Assembly: GCF_006546625.1 (NCBI RefSeq)
Contig: NZ_VIAR01000008.1
Span: 1 to 64,000, forward strand
From: Haloflavibacter putidus
GTDB lineage: Bacteria > Bacteroidota > Bacteroidia > Flavobacteriales > Flavobacteriaceae
Length of the DNA stretch: 64,000 bases
Reading direction: 5' to 3'
Below the pieces are notes generated by a model, which saw only the letters and a list, made by a program, of their open reading frames with translations, did no database searches and was not told where the DNA came from. Below are positions 15,407-23,371 of this stretch, one piece after another. A program made the translations under genes and the position numbers. How positions within the stretch are numbered: position 1 is the stretch's first letter; the number at the start of each line of letters is the position of its first letter.

Positions 15407-16935
15407 AAGAATATAAATTTACCGAAGCAGACTTAGAACAAATTGAAAAACACGGCCTAAAACGTCCGGTAGTAGAAAAACAATTGCAGACCTTTCGGGA
15501 AGGTATTCCTTTTGTCGAGTTGGTTGGTGCTGCGGGTATAGATAACGGTATTTTACGATTAGACGAAAAACAAACAGACTTTTACCAACAGATTTTTGAT
15601 AACACCAAGACTAAAAAACTAAAATTTGTGCCGGCAAGTGGGGCGGCCTCCAGAATGTTTAAGCTGCTATTTGCCTTTGTAAAAGAATACGACTATACAA
15701 AGGAAAACTTACAAGACTTTTTAAAGCAAGAGCAATTTCTTCCGCTGCAAGCGTTTACAAAAAACATAAAAACCTATGCTTTCTATCCGGAAGTAGAAAA
15801 AGCGGTAAAAGAAGAACATCCCGATTTTGAAAATTTACCCCAAGACCAGCAATTTTATCTTTTGGTAAATACTTTGCTTTTCCATAAAAAATTAAAATAT
15901 GCTGCCTTGCCAAAAGGCCTGGTGCCGTTTCACAGATATGAAAATATAGCGGTTTCGGCTTTTGAAGAGCATTTATACGAAGCGGCAAATTATGCACGCC
16001 AAGACAAAACGGCCTTTTTACATTTTACCGTTGCAAAAGAACATCTTCCGGCTTTTGAGAAAAGATTTACGCAAATAAAAGACAGGGTAGAAAACGAAAC
16101 CCAAACCACTTTTGAAATAGATTATTCTTTTCAGGAAAAATCTACAGACACTATTGCCGTAAATTTCGATAACTCTCCATTTAGGCAAACAGACAAAAGT
16201 TTGCTATTTAGACCGGGTGGTCACGGCGCATTAATCGAAAATTTAAACAACGTAGATGCCGATTTAATTTTTATAAAAAACATAGACAATGTACCCGTTC
16301 GTAAACATCTTAACGAGGTTTGTTACTATAAAAAAGTTTTAGGCGGAATTTTGCTGGAAGTGCAAAACGAAATTTTTGATATTCTAACCAGTTTAGACAA
16401 ACAAGGATTTAGCAACTTCCTTTTAAAGCGCGCCAATAAATTAGTACAAGAAAAATTAAGTTTGCCGGTAAAGTTAACTACAGAAGAAGAAATTAAAAAC
16501 TATTTAAACAGGCCCATTCGCGTTTGCGGAATGGTAAAAAATCAAGGCGCTCCGGGCGGCGGTCCTTTCTGGGTAAAAGATGGTAAGGGCGAAATTTCTT
16601 TGCAAATAGTAGAAGGAGCGCAAATTGACCCAAACAATGCATCGCAACAAAAAATTGTAAAAGACGCAACGCATTTTAATCCGGTAGATATTGTTTGCGG
16701 CGTTAAAGATTACAAAGGTCAAAAGTTTGATCTGCACCAATTTATTAATCCCAACAAAGGTTTTATTACCAAAAAATCTAAAAACGGGCAACAACTAAAA
16801 GCTTTAGAACTTCCCGGCTTGTGGAACGGTGCAATGGCTTACTGGAATACCATTTTTGTAGAAACGCCTTTGCTTAGTTTTAATCCGGTAAAAACCGTTT
16901 TAGATTTGGGCAAATCCAGCCACCAAACCAACTAG
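15403..16935 (+). CDS. DUF4301 family protein
   Basis: A 510-residue cytoplasmic protein of the Bacteroidota DUF4301 family; no signal peptide or membrane segment. The conserved stretch FVPASGAASRMFK near residue 70 and LLFRPGGHGALIENL in the middle resemble nucleotide-binding loops of nucleotidyltransferase-like folds. ARF4-like GGPFWVKD appears late. The biochemical role is not known to me. It starts 4 nt inside the NadR-like gene and is followed after 3 nt by arfB, so it belongs to the same transcript. Confidence 0.8.
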   Translation: MKEYKFTEADLEQIEKHGLKRPVVEKQLQTFREGIPFVELVGAAGIDNGILRLDEKQTDFYQQIFDNTKTKKLKFVPASGAASRMFKLLFAFVKEYDYTKENLQDFLKQEQFLPLQAFTKNIKTYAFYPEVEKAVKEEHPDFENLPQDQQFYLLVNTLLFHKKLKYAALPKGLVPFHRYENIAVSAFEEHLYEAANYARQDKTAFLHFTVAKEHLPAFEKRFTQIKDRVENETQTTFEIDYSFQEKSTDTIAVNFDNSPFRQTDKSLLFRPGGHGALIENLNNVDADLIFIKNIDNVPVRKHLNEVCYYKKVLGGILLEVQNEIFDILTSLDKQGFSNFLLKRANKLVQEKLSLPVKLTTEEEIKNYLNRPIRVCGMVKNQGAPGGGPFWVKDGKGEISLQIVEGAQIDPNNASQQKIVKDATHFNPVDIVCGVKDYKGQKFDLHQFINPNKGFITKKSKNGQQLKALELPGLWNGAMAYWNTIFVETPLLSFNPVKTVLDLGKSSHQTN

Positions 16936-16938
16936 ATT

Positions 16939-17343
16939 ATGTTTTCTGCAAAGCAGCTTTTACAAGAAGTTACCCACTCGGCTACTTTAAGCGGCGGTCC
17001 CGGCGGGCAACATGCTAATAAGGCCAGCACCAAAGTTGTTTTGCAATGGAATTTGGAGACTTCTGCTGTCTTTACGGAAAAGCAAAAAGAGCGTTTACGA
17101 CAAAAATTACAAAACCGACTTACCAAAAATAACCAACTGCAATTAGCGGCAGATAGTTCTAGAAGTCAGCATAAAAATAAGAAATTGGTTAATAAGCGAT
17201 TTTTGAAGCTGATAGAAAATGCGCTAAAAGAACCCAAGAAGCGTAAAAAAACCAAACCCTCTAAAGCGCAAAAACTAAAGCGTTTAAAAGCCAAAAAACA
17301 ACATTCCGAAAAGAAAAATCGCAGAAAAACCCCAGATTTTTAA
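16939..17343 (+). CDS. arfB: Alternative ribosome-rescue factor / peptidyl-tRNA hydrolase ArfB
   Basis: A 134-residue release-factor-like hydrolase that frees peptidyl-tRNA from stalled ribosomes. It carries the catalytic GGQ in SGGPGGQHANK near residue 25. The long Lys/Arg-rich tail (about 95-134) is the part that enters the empty mRNA channel in known ArfB structures. Length and layout are normal. Last gene of the run from 12639; the 203-nt gap after it contains no obvious terminator. Confidence 0.92.
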   Translation: MFSAKQLLQEVTHSATLSGGPGGQHANKASTKVVLQWNLETSAVFTEKQKERLRQKLQNRLTKNNQLQLAADSSRSQHKNKKLVNKRFLKLIENALKEPKKRKKTKPSKAQKLKRLKAKKQHSEKKNRRKTPDF

Positions 17344-17501
17344 TAATTGGCATAGCGCAATTTGTGGTAATATTCCACAGCTAATGTGTAGAAATTTAAA
17401 ATTCTCTACACTTTTGTCATTTTCGTAATTTAATCAGCTATATTCTTTAAGACACTGATATGTATATGATTAAGTGGTTATCTGAAGTGTTTTGTAAGGG
17501 C

Positions 17502-17520
17502 TGGCATAGAATTCTCATTA
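17502..17520 (+). promoter_or_regulatory. Weak sigma-54-like site (tentative)
   Basis: TGGCATAGAATTCTCATT resembles the -24 half (TGGCA) of a sigma-54 promoter, but the -12 GC is missing. It lies 45 nt before a small secreted-protein gene and close to an NtrC-type activator gene, the only reason to list it. Confidence 0.2.
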
Positions 17521-17546
17521 CCTTCCGTAAAGAAAACCACTAAACC

Positions 17547-17867
17547 ATGAAAAAGTTTACGATAACCGCCTTTATAGCATTAGCTTTTTTAAGCTTTACG
17601 GAAATGAAAGCACAAGAAAACAAGCTTACTAAATCTGTAGCGGCCAAAAGTAGCAATAGTTTAGCGCAAAAAACGTATAAGCCCATTTCTCAAAACGACT
17701 TGCCAAAATTTATTAAAGAAAAAGTAGCAAGTAACTATGAAGAAGCCAAAATAAAAGAGGTTTATCAAGACAACCAAAAAAATTATAAAATTGTATTAAG
17801 GCTAGAAGATGTAAACGCCAGCAATACAATCTATCTTAACCAAAAAGGAGAAATGCTCCGCAAATAG
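17547..17867 (+). CDS. Small secreted protein, PepSY-like (copy 1)
   Basis: A 106-residue exported protein. The signal peptide MKKFTITAFIALAFLSF ends near KAQ (residue 23). The mature part has SQNDLPKFIKEKVASNYEEAKIKEVYQ followed by KNYKIVLRLED and a short beta strand ending at LRK. This helix-plus-sheet pattern recalls PepSY/beta-lactamase-inhibitor-like domains. The next gene encodes a paralogue with the same layout. Both precede an NtrC-type regulator and a sensor kinase, so they may be targets or ligands of that pathway. Function unknown. Confidence 0.65.
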   Translation: MKKFTITAFIALAFLSFTEMKAQENKLTKSVAAKSSNSLAQKTYKPISQNDLPKFIKEKVASNYEEAKIKEVYQDNQKNYKIVLRLEDVNASNTIYLNQKGEMLRK

Positions 17868-17923
17868 TCTATTTTCAACCATTAACACAACCAACACTTA
17901 TTAACCCCAACCAAAAACCAACA

Positions 17924-18247
17924 ATGATGAAGAAGCAAACAATAACCGCCATTTTAGCATGTGCATTAATCGGTTTTCCGCTGGTTAAAGTACAAGGCGG
18001 CCAAGCAGAAGTTGCAAAACCACTTAGCATAATTTTAGTTAACGAGTTTCAACCTATTAAAACCACAAAAGTACCTACTGCCGTTAAAAAAGCCATTGCC
18101 GAAGATTTTTCTGGCGCAACACTAACCAAAGCTTTTAGTAACGATAGTGAAGAGTATAAATTGGTTTTAAAGTTGAATGGTCAATCGCAGGCCAAAACAG
18201 TATTTGCGAACCAAAACGGTAAGTGGATAAGAAGACCCCAAGTCTAA
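17924..18247 (+). CDS. Small secreted protein, PepSY-like (copy 2)
   Basis: A 107-residue exported paralogue of the gene 56 nt upstream. Signal peptide about 1-25, then VPTAVKKAIAEDFSGATLTKAFSNDSEEYKL and KTVFANQNGKWIRR, aligning with the same helix and strands in the first copy. The tandem arrangement points to local duplication followed by strong divergence. It is probably in one transcript ending at the terminator 18297-18330. Function unknown. Confidence 0.62.
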   Translation: MMKKQTITAILACALIGFPLVKVQGGQAEVAKPLSIILVNEFQPIKTTKVPTAVKKAIAEDFSGATLTKAFSNDSEEYKLVLKLNGQSQAKTVFANQNGKWIRRPQV

Positions 18248-18296
18248 ATTTAGTTTTTAAGCTCTAATAAAAAGCTTAGTATTTGGTTAAGATTGG

Positions 18297-18330
18297 AAAA
18301 GACTGTCAAAATTTTTTGACAGTCTTTTTT
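18297..18330 (+). terminator. Intrinsic terminator
   Basis: GACTGTCAAAA (18301-18311) pairs with TTTTGACAGTC (18313-18323), followed by a T-run. It separates the small secreted genes from the regulator gene. Confidence 0.85.
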
Positions 18331-18389
18331 CTTGTATTATTGTACCTTAGCGAGAAGAGTAATTCGTAAATTTGTAAAAACAGAGTCGG

Positions 18390-19727
18390 GTGAATAATAT
18401 TTTGTTAGTGGAAGATGATGTAGCGTTTTGCAAAATGCTCGAGAACTTTTTAACCAAAAAAGGTTATGCAGTAGATTCTTGTTTCTCTACAGAAGAAGCC
18501 TTAAACCTATTAGAAGAAAACACCTATCAACTTATTTTAACAGACGTACGCCTTCCCGAAAAAGAAGGAACAGCCGTTTTAGATCTGGTAAACCGCAAAG
18601 GTTTAAAAACGCCGGTAATTTTAATGACTAGTTACGCCGAAGTAGACAAAGCTGTTGAGGTAATGAAAAAAGGCGCATTAGATTATATATCTAAACCCAT
18701 AAACCCGGAAAAACTTTTAAATCTTGTAGAAAAAGCCACGCAAACTACACCAGCAGAACCAAAAAAAAGTTCTGTCTCTCAAAGAGAGAAAACAGCAACT
18801 TCTGTACATTTTGTAGAATGTGTGAGCGATGCTTCCAAAAAACTCAACAATTATATCAGGTTGGTGGCGCCAACGCCTATGTCTGTTTTAATTATTGGTG
18901 AGAGCGGTACGGGAAAAGAATATGTTGCTAAAAAAATACATAAGCAAAGCAAGCGCAAAGAAGAGGCTTTTATTGCAGTAGATTGTGGCGCAATTCCTAA
19001 AGAAATAGCTTCGAGTGAGTTTTTTGGCCATATAAAAGGAAGTTTTACCGGCGCCATTCAGGATAAAATAGGACATTTTAAAGCAGCAGACAAAGGTACT
19101 TTGTTTTTAGACGAAATAGGAAACTTAAACTACGATTTGCAAATGCAATTATTGCGCGCTTTGCAAGAGCGAAAAATAAAACCCGTTGGCAGTAACCAAG
19201 AAATAGAAGTAGACATTCGGGTGATTACCGCTACCAACGAAGATTTGAAAAAAGCTGTGGAAGCTGGCAATTTTAGGCAAGATTTGTACCACCGCCTTAA
19301 CGAATTTTCTATAGAAGTACCGGCACTAAAAAACAGAAAAGAAGATTTGCCGCTGTTTGCTAACTATTTTTTAGAAAAAGCAAATGCAGAATTAGATAAA
19401 AATATTATTGGCTTTACGGAAGAAGCTCTGGCTGTTTTTAGTACCTATGCTTGGCCGGGCAACTTACGCGAAATGCAAAATAGCATTAAACGAGCCGTTT
19501 TACTTACCGAAGAAAAACTTATTAGTAAAGAAAACTTACCACAGGAATTGTTGCAAAACAACGCGCCAAAAGAAAGCTACGGACTTTTTAAAAACAAAAA
19601 TGAGGAAACCTTAATTTTGCAAGCCTTAGAACAAGCAGATGGTAATAAAAGTAAAGCTGCACGTCTTTTAGAGATAGACAGAAAAACACTCTACAATAAA
19701 CTTAAGCAATACGATATAGATTTGTAA
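18390..19727 (+). CDS. NtrC-family sigma-54-dependent response regulator
   Basis: Three-domain activator of 445 residues. The receiver domain (1-115) has phospho-acceptor D52 in LTDVRLP. The AAA+ sigma-54 interaction domain (about 140-370) has Walker A GESGTGKE (170-177), Walker B LFLDEIGN and the sigma-contact loop GSFTGA (217-222; consensus GAFTGA). The Fis-type HTH is at about 400-445 (KSKAARLLEIDRKTLYNKL). The start is GTG at 18390, preceded by TAAATTTG (18367-18374), which fits a -7 element. The hybrid kinase at 20638-23079 is the likely phosphodonor. Confidence 0.92.
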   Translation: MNNILLVEDDVAFCKMLENFLTKKGYAVDSCFSTEEALNLLEENTYQLILTDVRLPEKEGTAVLDLVNRKGLKTPVILMTSYAEVDKAVEVMKKGALDYISKPINPEKLLNLVEKATQTTPAEPKKSSVSQREKTATSVHFVECVSDASKKLNNYIRLVAPTPMSVLIIGESGTGKEYVAKKIHKQSKRKEEAFIAVDCGAIPKEIASSEFFGHIKGSFTGAIQDKIGHFKAADKGTLFLDEIGNLNYDLQMQLLRALQERKIKPVGSNQEIEVDIRVITATNEDLKKAVEAGNFRQDLYHRLNEFSIEVPALKNRKEDLPLFANYFLEKANAELDKNIIGFTEEALAVFSTYAWPGNLREMQNSIKRAVLLTEEKLISKENLPQELLQNNAPKESYGLFKNKNEETLILQALEQADGNKSKAARLLEIDRKTLYNKLKQYDIDL

Positions 19728-19796
19728 GAATAAAAGTTTTTTTAATTAAAATAATGCTATTTTTTCACTATTTTTCATTATTAAAAGTCTTTTATT

Positions 19797-20651
19797 ATGC
19801 AAAATCTACTTTTTCTTGTCATTTTCTTATTGGTTTCTCTGCACAATCAAGCACAAACCACCGCTATACCCGATCCGTATTTTGAGCAAGCTTTAATCGA
19901 TTTACAAATAGATTCTGACGGGCAGTTAAACGGGCAGGTATTAACTGCAGATATTAGCACGCTAAGCGTTTTGGAGATTAGCGGCAAAGGCATACAAGAT
20001 TTAACCGGAATTGCGGCTTTTTCTGCCTTAGAAATTTTAAATTGTACAGACAATAATTTGTCTGCATTAGACCTAAACGCTAACGCGCAGCTTAAAGAAT
20101 TGTACGCCGGCAATCCCGGAGAACTGCCCGAAAACACCTTTTCTTCTTTAGATCTTAGCAACAATAATTTACTGGAGATTGTAGAGTTAGAAAACATCCC
20201 CGCTTTAGAATTTATCAATTTAAAAAACGGGAACAATACTATTTTATCCCAAGTCAAGACAACTTGTTTTATAGAAGGCGCGGCTTGCAATAACGCTCTT
20301 TGTATAGAAGTAGATAATGCCCAGGCCGCCAATAATAACCAAGCGCCATATTCTTCTTGGGCAAGTGGTACTGGTGTCGCTTACGCGGAAGATTGTAATC
20401 TAAAAGTAACCGGTCAGGCTATAAAAACCATAAAATTTTTTCCCAATCCCACCACGGGAAAAGTTTTTTTGACTACCAAGAAAAACAATATACAAAAACT
20501 ACAGATTTTTGGTATGGAAGGAAAGTTGCTACAAGAAATTTCGTTTAAAGATGCCTCTGAGTTTTCTCTAGAACAGCATCCGGCCGGTATTTATTTTATT
20601 AAATATTGGCAAAGCAATACTTTTAAAATACAAAAAATTATAAAGCGTTAG
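19797..20651 (+). CDS. Secreted leucine-rich-repeat protein with T9SS type A sorting domain
   Basis: A 284-residue exported protein. The signal peptide ends near NQAQ (residue 20). The core has leucine-rich-repeat elements (LEILNCTDNNLSALDL, KELYAGN, LDLSNNNLLEIVEL). The C-terminal ~80 residues match a Por/T9SS type A signal (KFFPNPTTGKVFL, LQIFGMEGKLL, PAGIYFIKYW). The protein would be carried to the cell surface by the type IX system. It lies between the response regulator and the kinase and overlaps the convergent kinase gene by 14 nt. Confidence 0.82.
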   Translation: MQNLLFLVIFLLVSLHNQAQTTAIPDPYFEQALIDLQIDSDGQLNGQVLTADISTLSVLEISGKGIQDLTGIAAFSALEILNCTDNNLSALDLNANAQLKELYAGNPGELPENTFSSLDLSNNNLLEIVELENIPALEFINLKNGNNTILSQVKTTCFIEGAACNNALCIEVDNAQAANNNQAPYSSWASGTGVAYAEDCNLKVTGQAIKTIKFFPNPTTGKVFLTTKKNNIQKLQIFGMEGKLLQEISFKDASEFSLEQHPAGIYFIKYWQSNTFKIQKIIKR

Positions 20652-23079
20652 TTTCGGTTTTTAAGTCTTCTAATAACTTTTCTATTTCTGTAACGCCGGC
20701 TTCTACCAATTTAAGTATTTCTTGGTTTTCCAAATTCAGTTCGTGTTGACGTTCTAAAGGTTCTACGTTTTTAATAACATTTTCTGCTTTTAACTGTCTA
20801 AACATCGGTAGCATTTTATGAGCGGTAAAAGCAATTTTTTGGTACTCTTTTTTCTTAGCTGCCGCTTTAAGGTTCTTACAGTTATCGCGTGTGTTGTCTA
20901 TAAAAGTTTGTAATAATAACTTTAAGGCATCGGCATCGTTATCAGTAAAAATTTTTAAATCTTTTAAGGAGTAATTTTGTGCATTGTTTTTACTGAAAGT
21001 TTTTCGGTTTATTTTTTCGGTAGTGGTAGGTAAATCTAAAACTTTGGCAATGGTTCTAAGCAATTCATTAGCGTGAAAAGGTTTTATTAAATTGGTTGCA
21101 AAGCCTTTTTTAATGTAAATTTTCGCAGGAACTTCAATCCTTCCCGAAAGGGCAATTATCGGAATGTCTTTAGCGTATTTTTTGTCTTTTAACTTCCTAA
21201 GCAATTTAAAACCATTTAATCCCGGCATCTGAATATCGGTCAAAATCAAATCGAATTTTTCTTTTTTAACCAGTTTTATAGCTTCTTTTGGGTTTTGTGT
21301 GGCTATAAAACTAAAGCCGGCTTGTTTTAAAATTTCACTGTTTAAAGCAAGTTGGGTTTCTTCATCGTCTATTAGCAATAGCTTTTTATTGCGGGTATTG
21401 GGAATTTTAATTTTGTTTTCTTCGTTATCTGTATAGGTACGTTTGGCATTTTCTACCGGAATAAAAATGCTAAAAATACTGCCTTCTCCTTCTTTGCTTT
21501 CCAACTCTATACTACCGCCCAAAAGGTTTACCAATCTTTTGGTAATGGCCAAACCAAGACCGGAACCGCCATATTTTTTCTCTATAGAAGTGCCGGCTTG
21601 CGAAAACTCGTTAAAAATTATTTTTTGTTTTGCTTTGCTAATGCCAATTCCGGTATCTGCAATGCTAATTTTTAGTTTGTCGCCGCTTACAGCGCTGGTA
21701 TCTAAATTTGCTGTTATGGTTATGGTACCGTTTTCCGTAAACTTATAAGCGTTGCCAATCAGGTTCATCAAGATTTGTTTAATCCTAAACGGATCGCTAA
21801 AATAATTCTTATCTAAGGCATCGCTACTGGTAAAATCTACGTGTACGTTTTTTTCGTTTTCAGAAGGAATAACGCCGTCTATGCTGTCTTTAAGTAAGTT
21901 TTTAGGATTAAAGGGTAGTTTTTCTATCTGCACCTTGCCAGATTCCAGTTTAGAAAACTCCAATAAATCGTTTACCAAATGCAAGATATAAACAGAAGAT
22001 TTTTGCAACTGCTGCAAATAATGTTCTTGCTTTTCGGTCAAGCTGGTATTTTTCAGTAAATCTGCATAGCCGCTAAGCGTGTTTAGCGGGGTGCGTAAAT
22101 CGTGGGTAACGGTTGCCATAAATTGCTCGCGGCGCTTTAAAAGTAATTCCGCGTAAGCTTTTGCTTTTTCTAACTCTTTTCGGTATTGTTGGCTGCGGTT
22201 GGTATCTTTTAAAATGAGCAGTACAAATACAAAAACAGTAATTACACAGGCAATGGCCAGAAGAACAATTATGGTAGAGGTTTCTTCAATTATTTTTTGC
22301 GATTTGTTGAATTGGGCGACAGACTGTTGTATCTCATCCCGTTCTATTTCTGCCCTAATTTTACGCAGTTGTAACGATAATTCTTGATCGTTTTTAATGA
22401 GGTCGTTTATTTTTACCAAAACCTCTTCGCGGTAACGCTCTTCTTCTACTTCCATCTCGCTCAAAACCGTTTTTAATGTATTTACAAGAGAGTCGGCAGA
22501 TTGTTGAGTAAGGCGTTCTGCATTATCTTTTTTTGCATATTCTAGCCATTTTACCAATGCACGACGTGCATGCGGATTGTAATTTTTAAGTAATTTGTTG
22601 TAATCCTGACTTTCAAAAATATAATTTACCTCTTGCAAGCGGTTTAAAACCCGGTCGTAATAATTGTTGCTGGCATTTTTTTCTCTTACTTCCAACAAAT
22701 CCAACAAGTTTTGTTTTTTTAAGCTTAAAAGTTTTTGCAAACTGTCTAATTCTACTTTAATTTCTCTTTCGGTATAAAGGTTTTTTAAAGAATCCACCAG
22801 ACTGCCAATAGTATCTAATTGCCGATTGAATTTTGGCAAATTTTCTTTTTCATTATTTTGTATAATGCTGCGCCCAATAGACTCTGTAGTATACAAACTG
22901 GTAACCGCTTTACTAATTAAAAGCAGCTTTTGCTGGCTTGTAGTATTAAGACGGTTTGCCTCGTTAAGCGCTAAAGTCTTATTGTAAATAAACCACACCG
23001 AAGCTCCGGCAAAAACCGTTAATAAAATATAGCCAATTACCACTTTTAAGGCAATAGATTGTTTGGTGTTTTTAGACAT
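20638..23079 (-). CDS. Hybrid sensor histidine kinase with REC and HPt domains
   Basis: Inner-membrane sensor of 813 residues. TM1 is at about 13-32, a largely helical periplasmic region at 33-265, and TM2 at 268-291. HisKA has phospho-His326 in THDLRTPLN. The ATPase domain has N-box NLIGNAYKF, G1 DTGIGIS and G2 GSGLGLAIT. The REC domain (about 566-680) has Asp615 in LTDIQMPG. The C-terminal HPt has His754 in FTAHKMLP. A full His-Asp-His relay is thus on one chain, with the last step free for the NtrC-like regulator next to it (Asp52). The signal sensed is unknown. Confidence 0.92.
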   Translation of the reverse strand: MSKNTKQSIALKVVIGYILLTVFAGASVWFIYNKTLALNEANRLNTTSQQKLLLISKAVTSLYTTESIGRSIIQNNEKENLPKFNRQLDTIGSLVDSLKNLYTEREIKVELDSLQKLLSLKKQNLLDLLEVREKNASNNYYDRVLNRLQEVNYIFESQDYNKLLKNYNPHARRALVKWLEYAKKDNAERLTQQSADSLVNTLKTVLSEMEVEEERYREEVLVKINDLIKNDQELSLQLRKIRAEIERDEIQQSVAQFNKSQKIIEETSTIIVLLAIACVITVFVFVLLILKDTNRSQQYRKELEKAKAYAELLLKRREQFMATVTHDLRTPLNTLSGYADLLKNTSLTEKQEHYLQQLQKSSVYILHLVNDLLEFSKLESGKVQIEKLPFNPKNLLKDSIDGVIPSENEKNVHVDFTSSDALDKNYFSDPFRIKQILMNLIGNAYKFTENGTITITANLDTSAVSGDKLKISIADTGIGISKAKQKIIFNEFSQAGTSIEKKYGGSGLGLAITKRLVNLLGGSIELESKEGEGSIFSIFIPVENAKRTYTDNEENKIKIPNTRNKKLLLIDDEETQLALNSEILKQAGFSFIATQNPKEAIKLVKKEKFDLILTDIQMPGLNGFKLLRKLKDKKYAKDIPIIALSGRIEVPAKIYIKKGFATNLIKPFHANELLRTIAKVLDLPTTTEKINRKTFSKNNAQNYSLKDLKIFTDNDADALKLLLQTFIDNTRDNCKNLKAAAKKKEYQKIAFTAHKMLPMFRQLKAENVIKNVEPLERQHELNLENQEILKLVEAGVTEIEKLLEDLKTETNAL

Positions 23080-23122
23080 AGAGCAAAAGTAAGTCGTGTA
23101 GGTTTAATTGTCTGATTATATG

Positions 23123-23152
23123 TTGCAAATTACATATTATTTAATAGATTTG
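23123..23152 (+). promoter_or_regulatory. Promoter of the TPP-riboswitch transcript
   Basis: TTG at 23123-23125 and TAGATTTG at 23145-23152, 19 nt apart, match the Bacteroidetes consensus. The predicted start lies a few nt before the aptamer. Confidence 0.65.
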
Positions 23153-23165
23153 CGGCAAATCTCAA

Positions 23166-23311
23166 AAGGGGTGCCTCAAATTTAGAGGCTGAGATCATAC
23201 CCAAAGAACCTGGGCAGGTAATGCTGCCAAGGGACAGAAAGCTAGCTAGCGGCTTTCTAACGTATGCACTCCTGGTAAAAACTTAAAGAAGAGTTTTATC
23301 AGGATTTTTTA
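23166..23311 (+). promoter_or_regulatory. TPP riboswitch (THI element) with terminator platform
   Basis: The conserved core is plain: GGGGTGCC (23168-23175), GGCTGAGA (23187-23194), ACCC (23199-23202), GAACCTG, GGTAATGCTGCC and AAGGGA (to 23234). A variable hairpin AGAAAGC/GCTTTCT follows. Downstream, 23270-23280 pairs with 23294-23304 to form a terminator with a T-run at 23305-23310. GGGGTGC can instead pair with GCACTCC (23266-23272), which shares three bases with the terminator stem; this would act as antiterminator when TPP is absent. TPP binding should therefore switch the downstream receptor off. Confidence 0.95.
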
Positions 23312-23371
23312 TTTTATGTATAAACCAAAAATGAATAATCGCCCCTTTTATTCGTGAAAATTGTATTACGA

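Noticed and set aside
23166-23311. Cobalamin riboswitch for the TonB receptor
   Set aside because: The core words CTGAGA, ACCC and GAACCTG are those of the TPP element, and the cobalamin box is absent.
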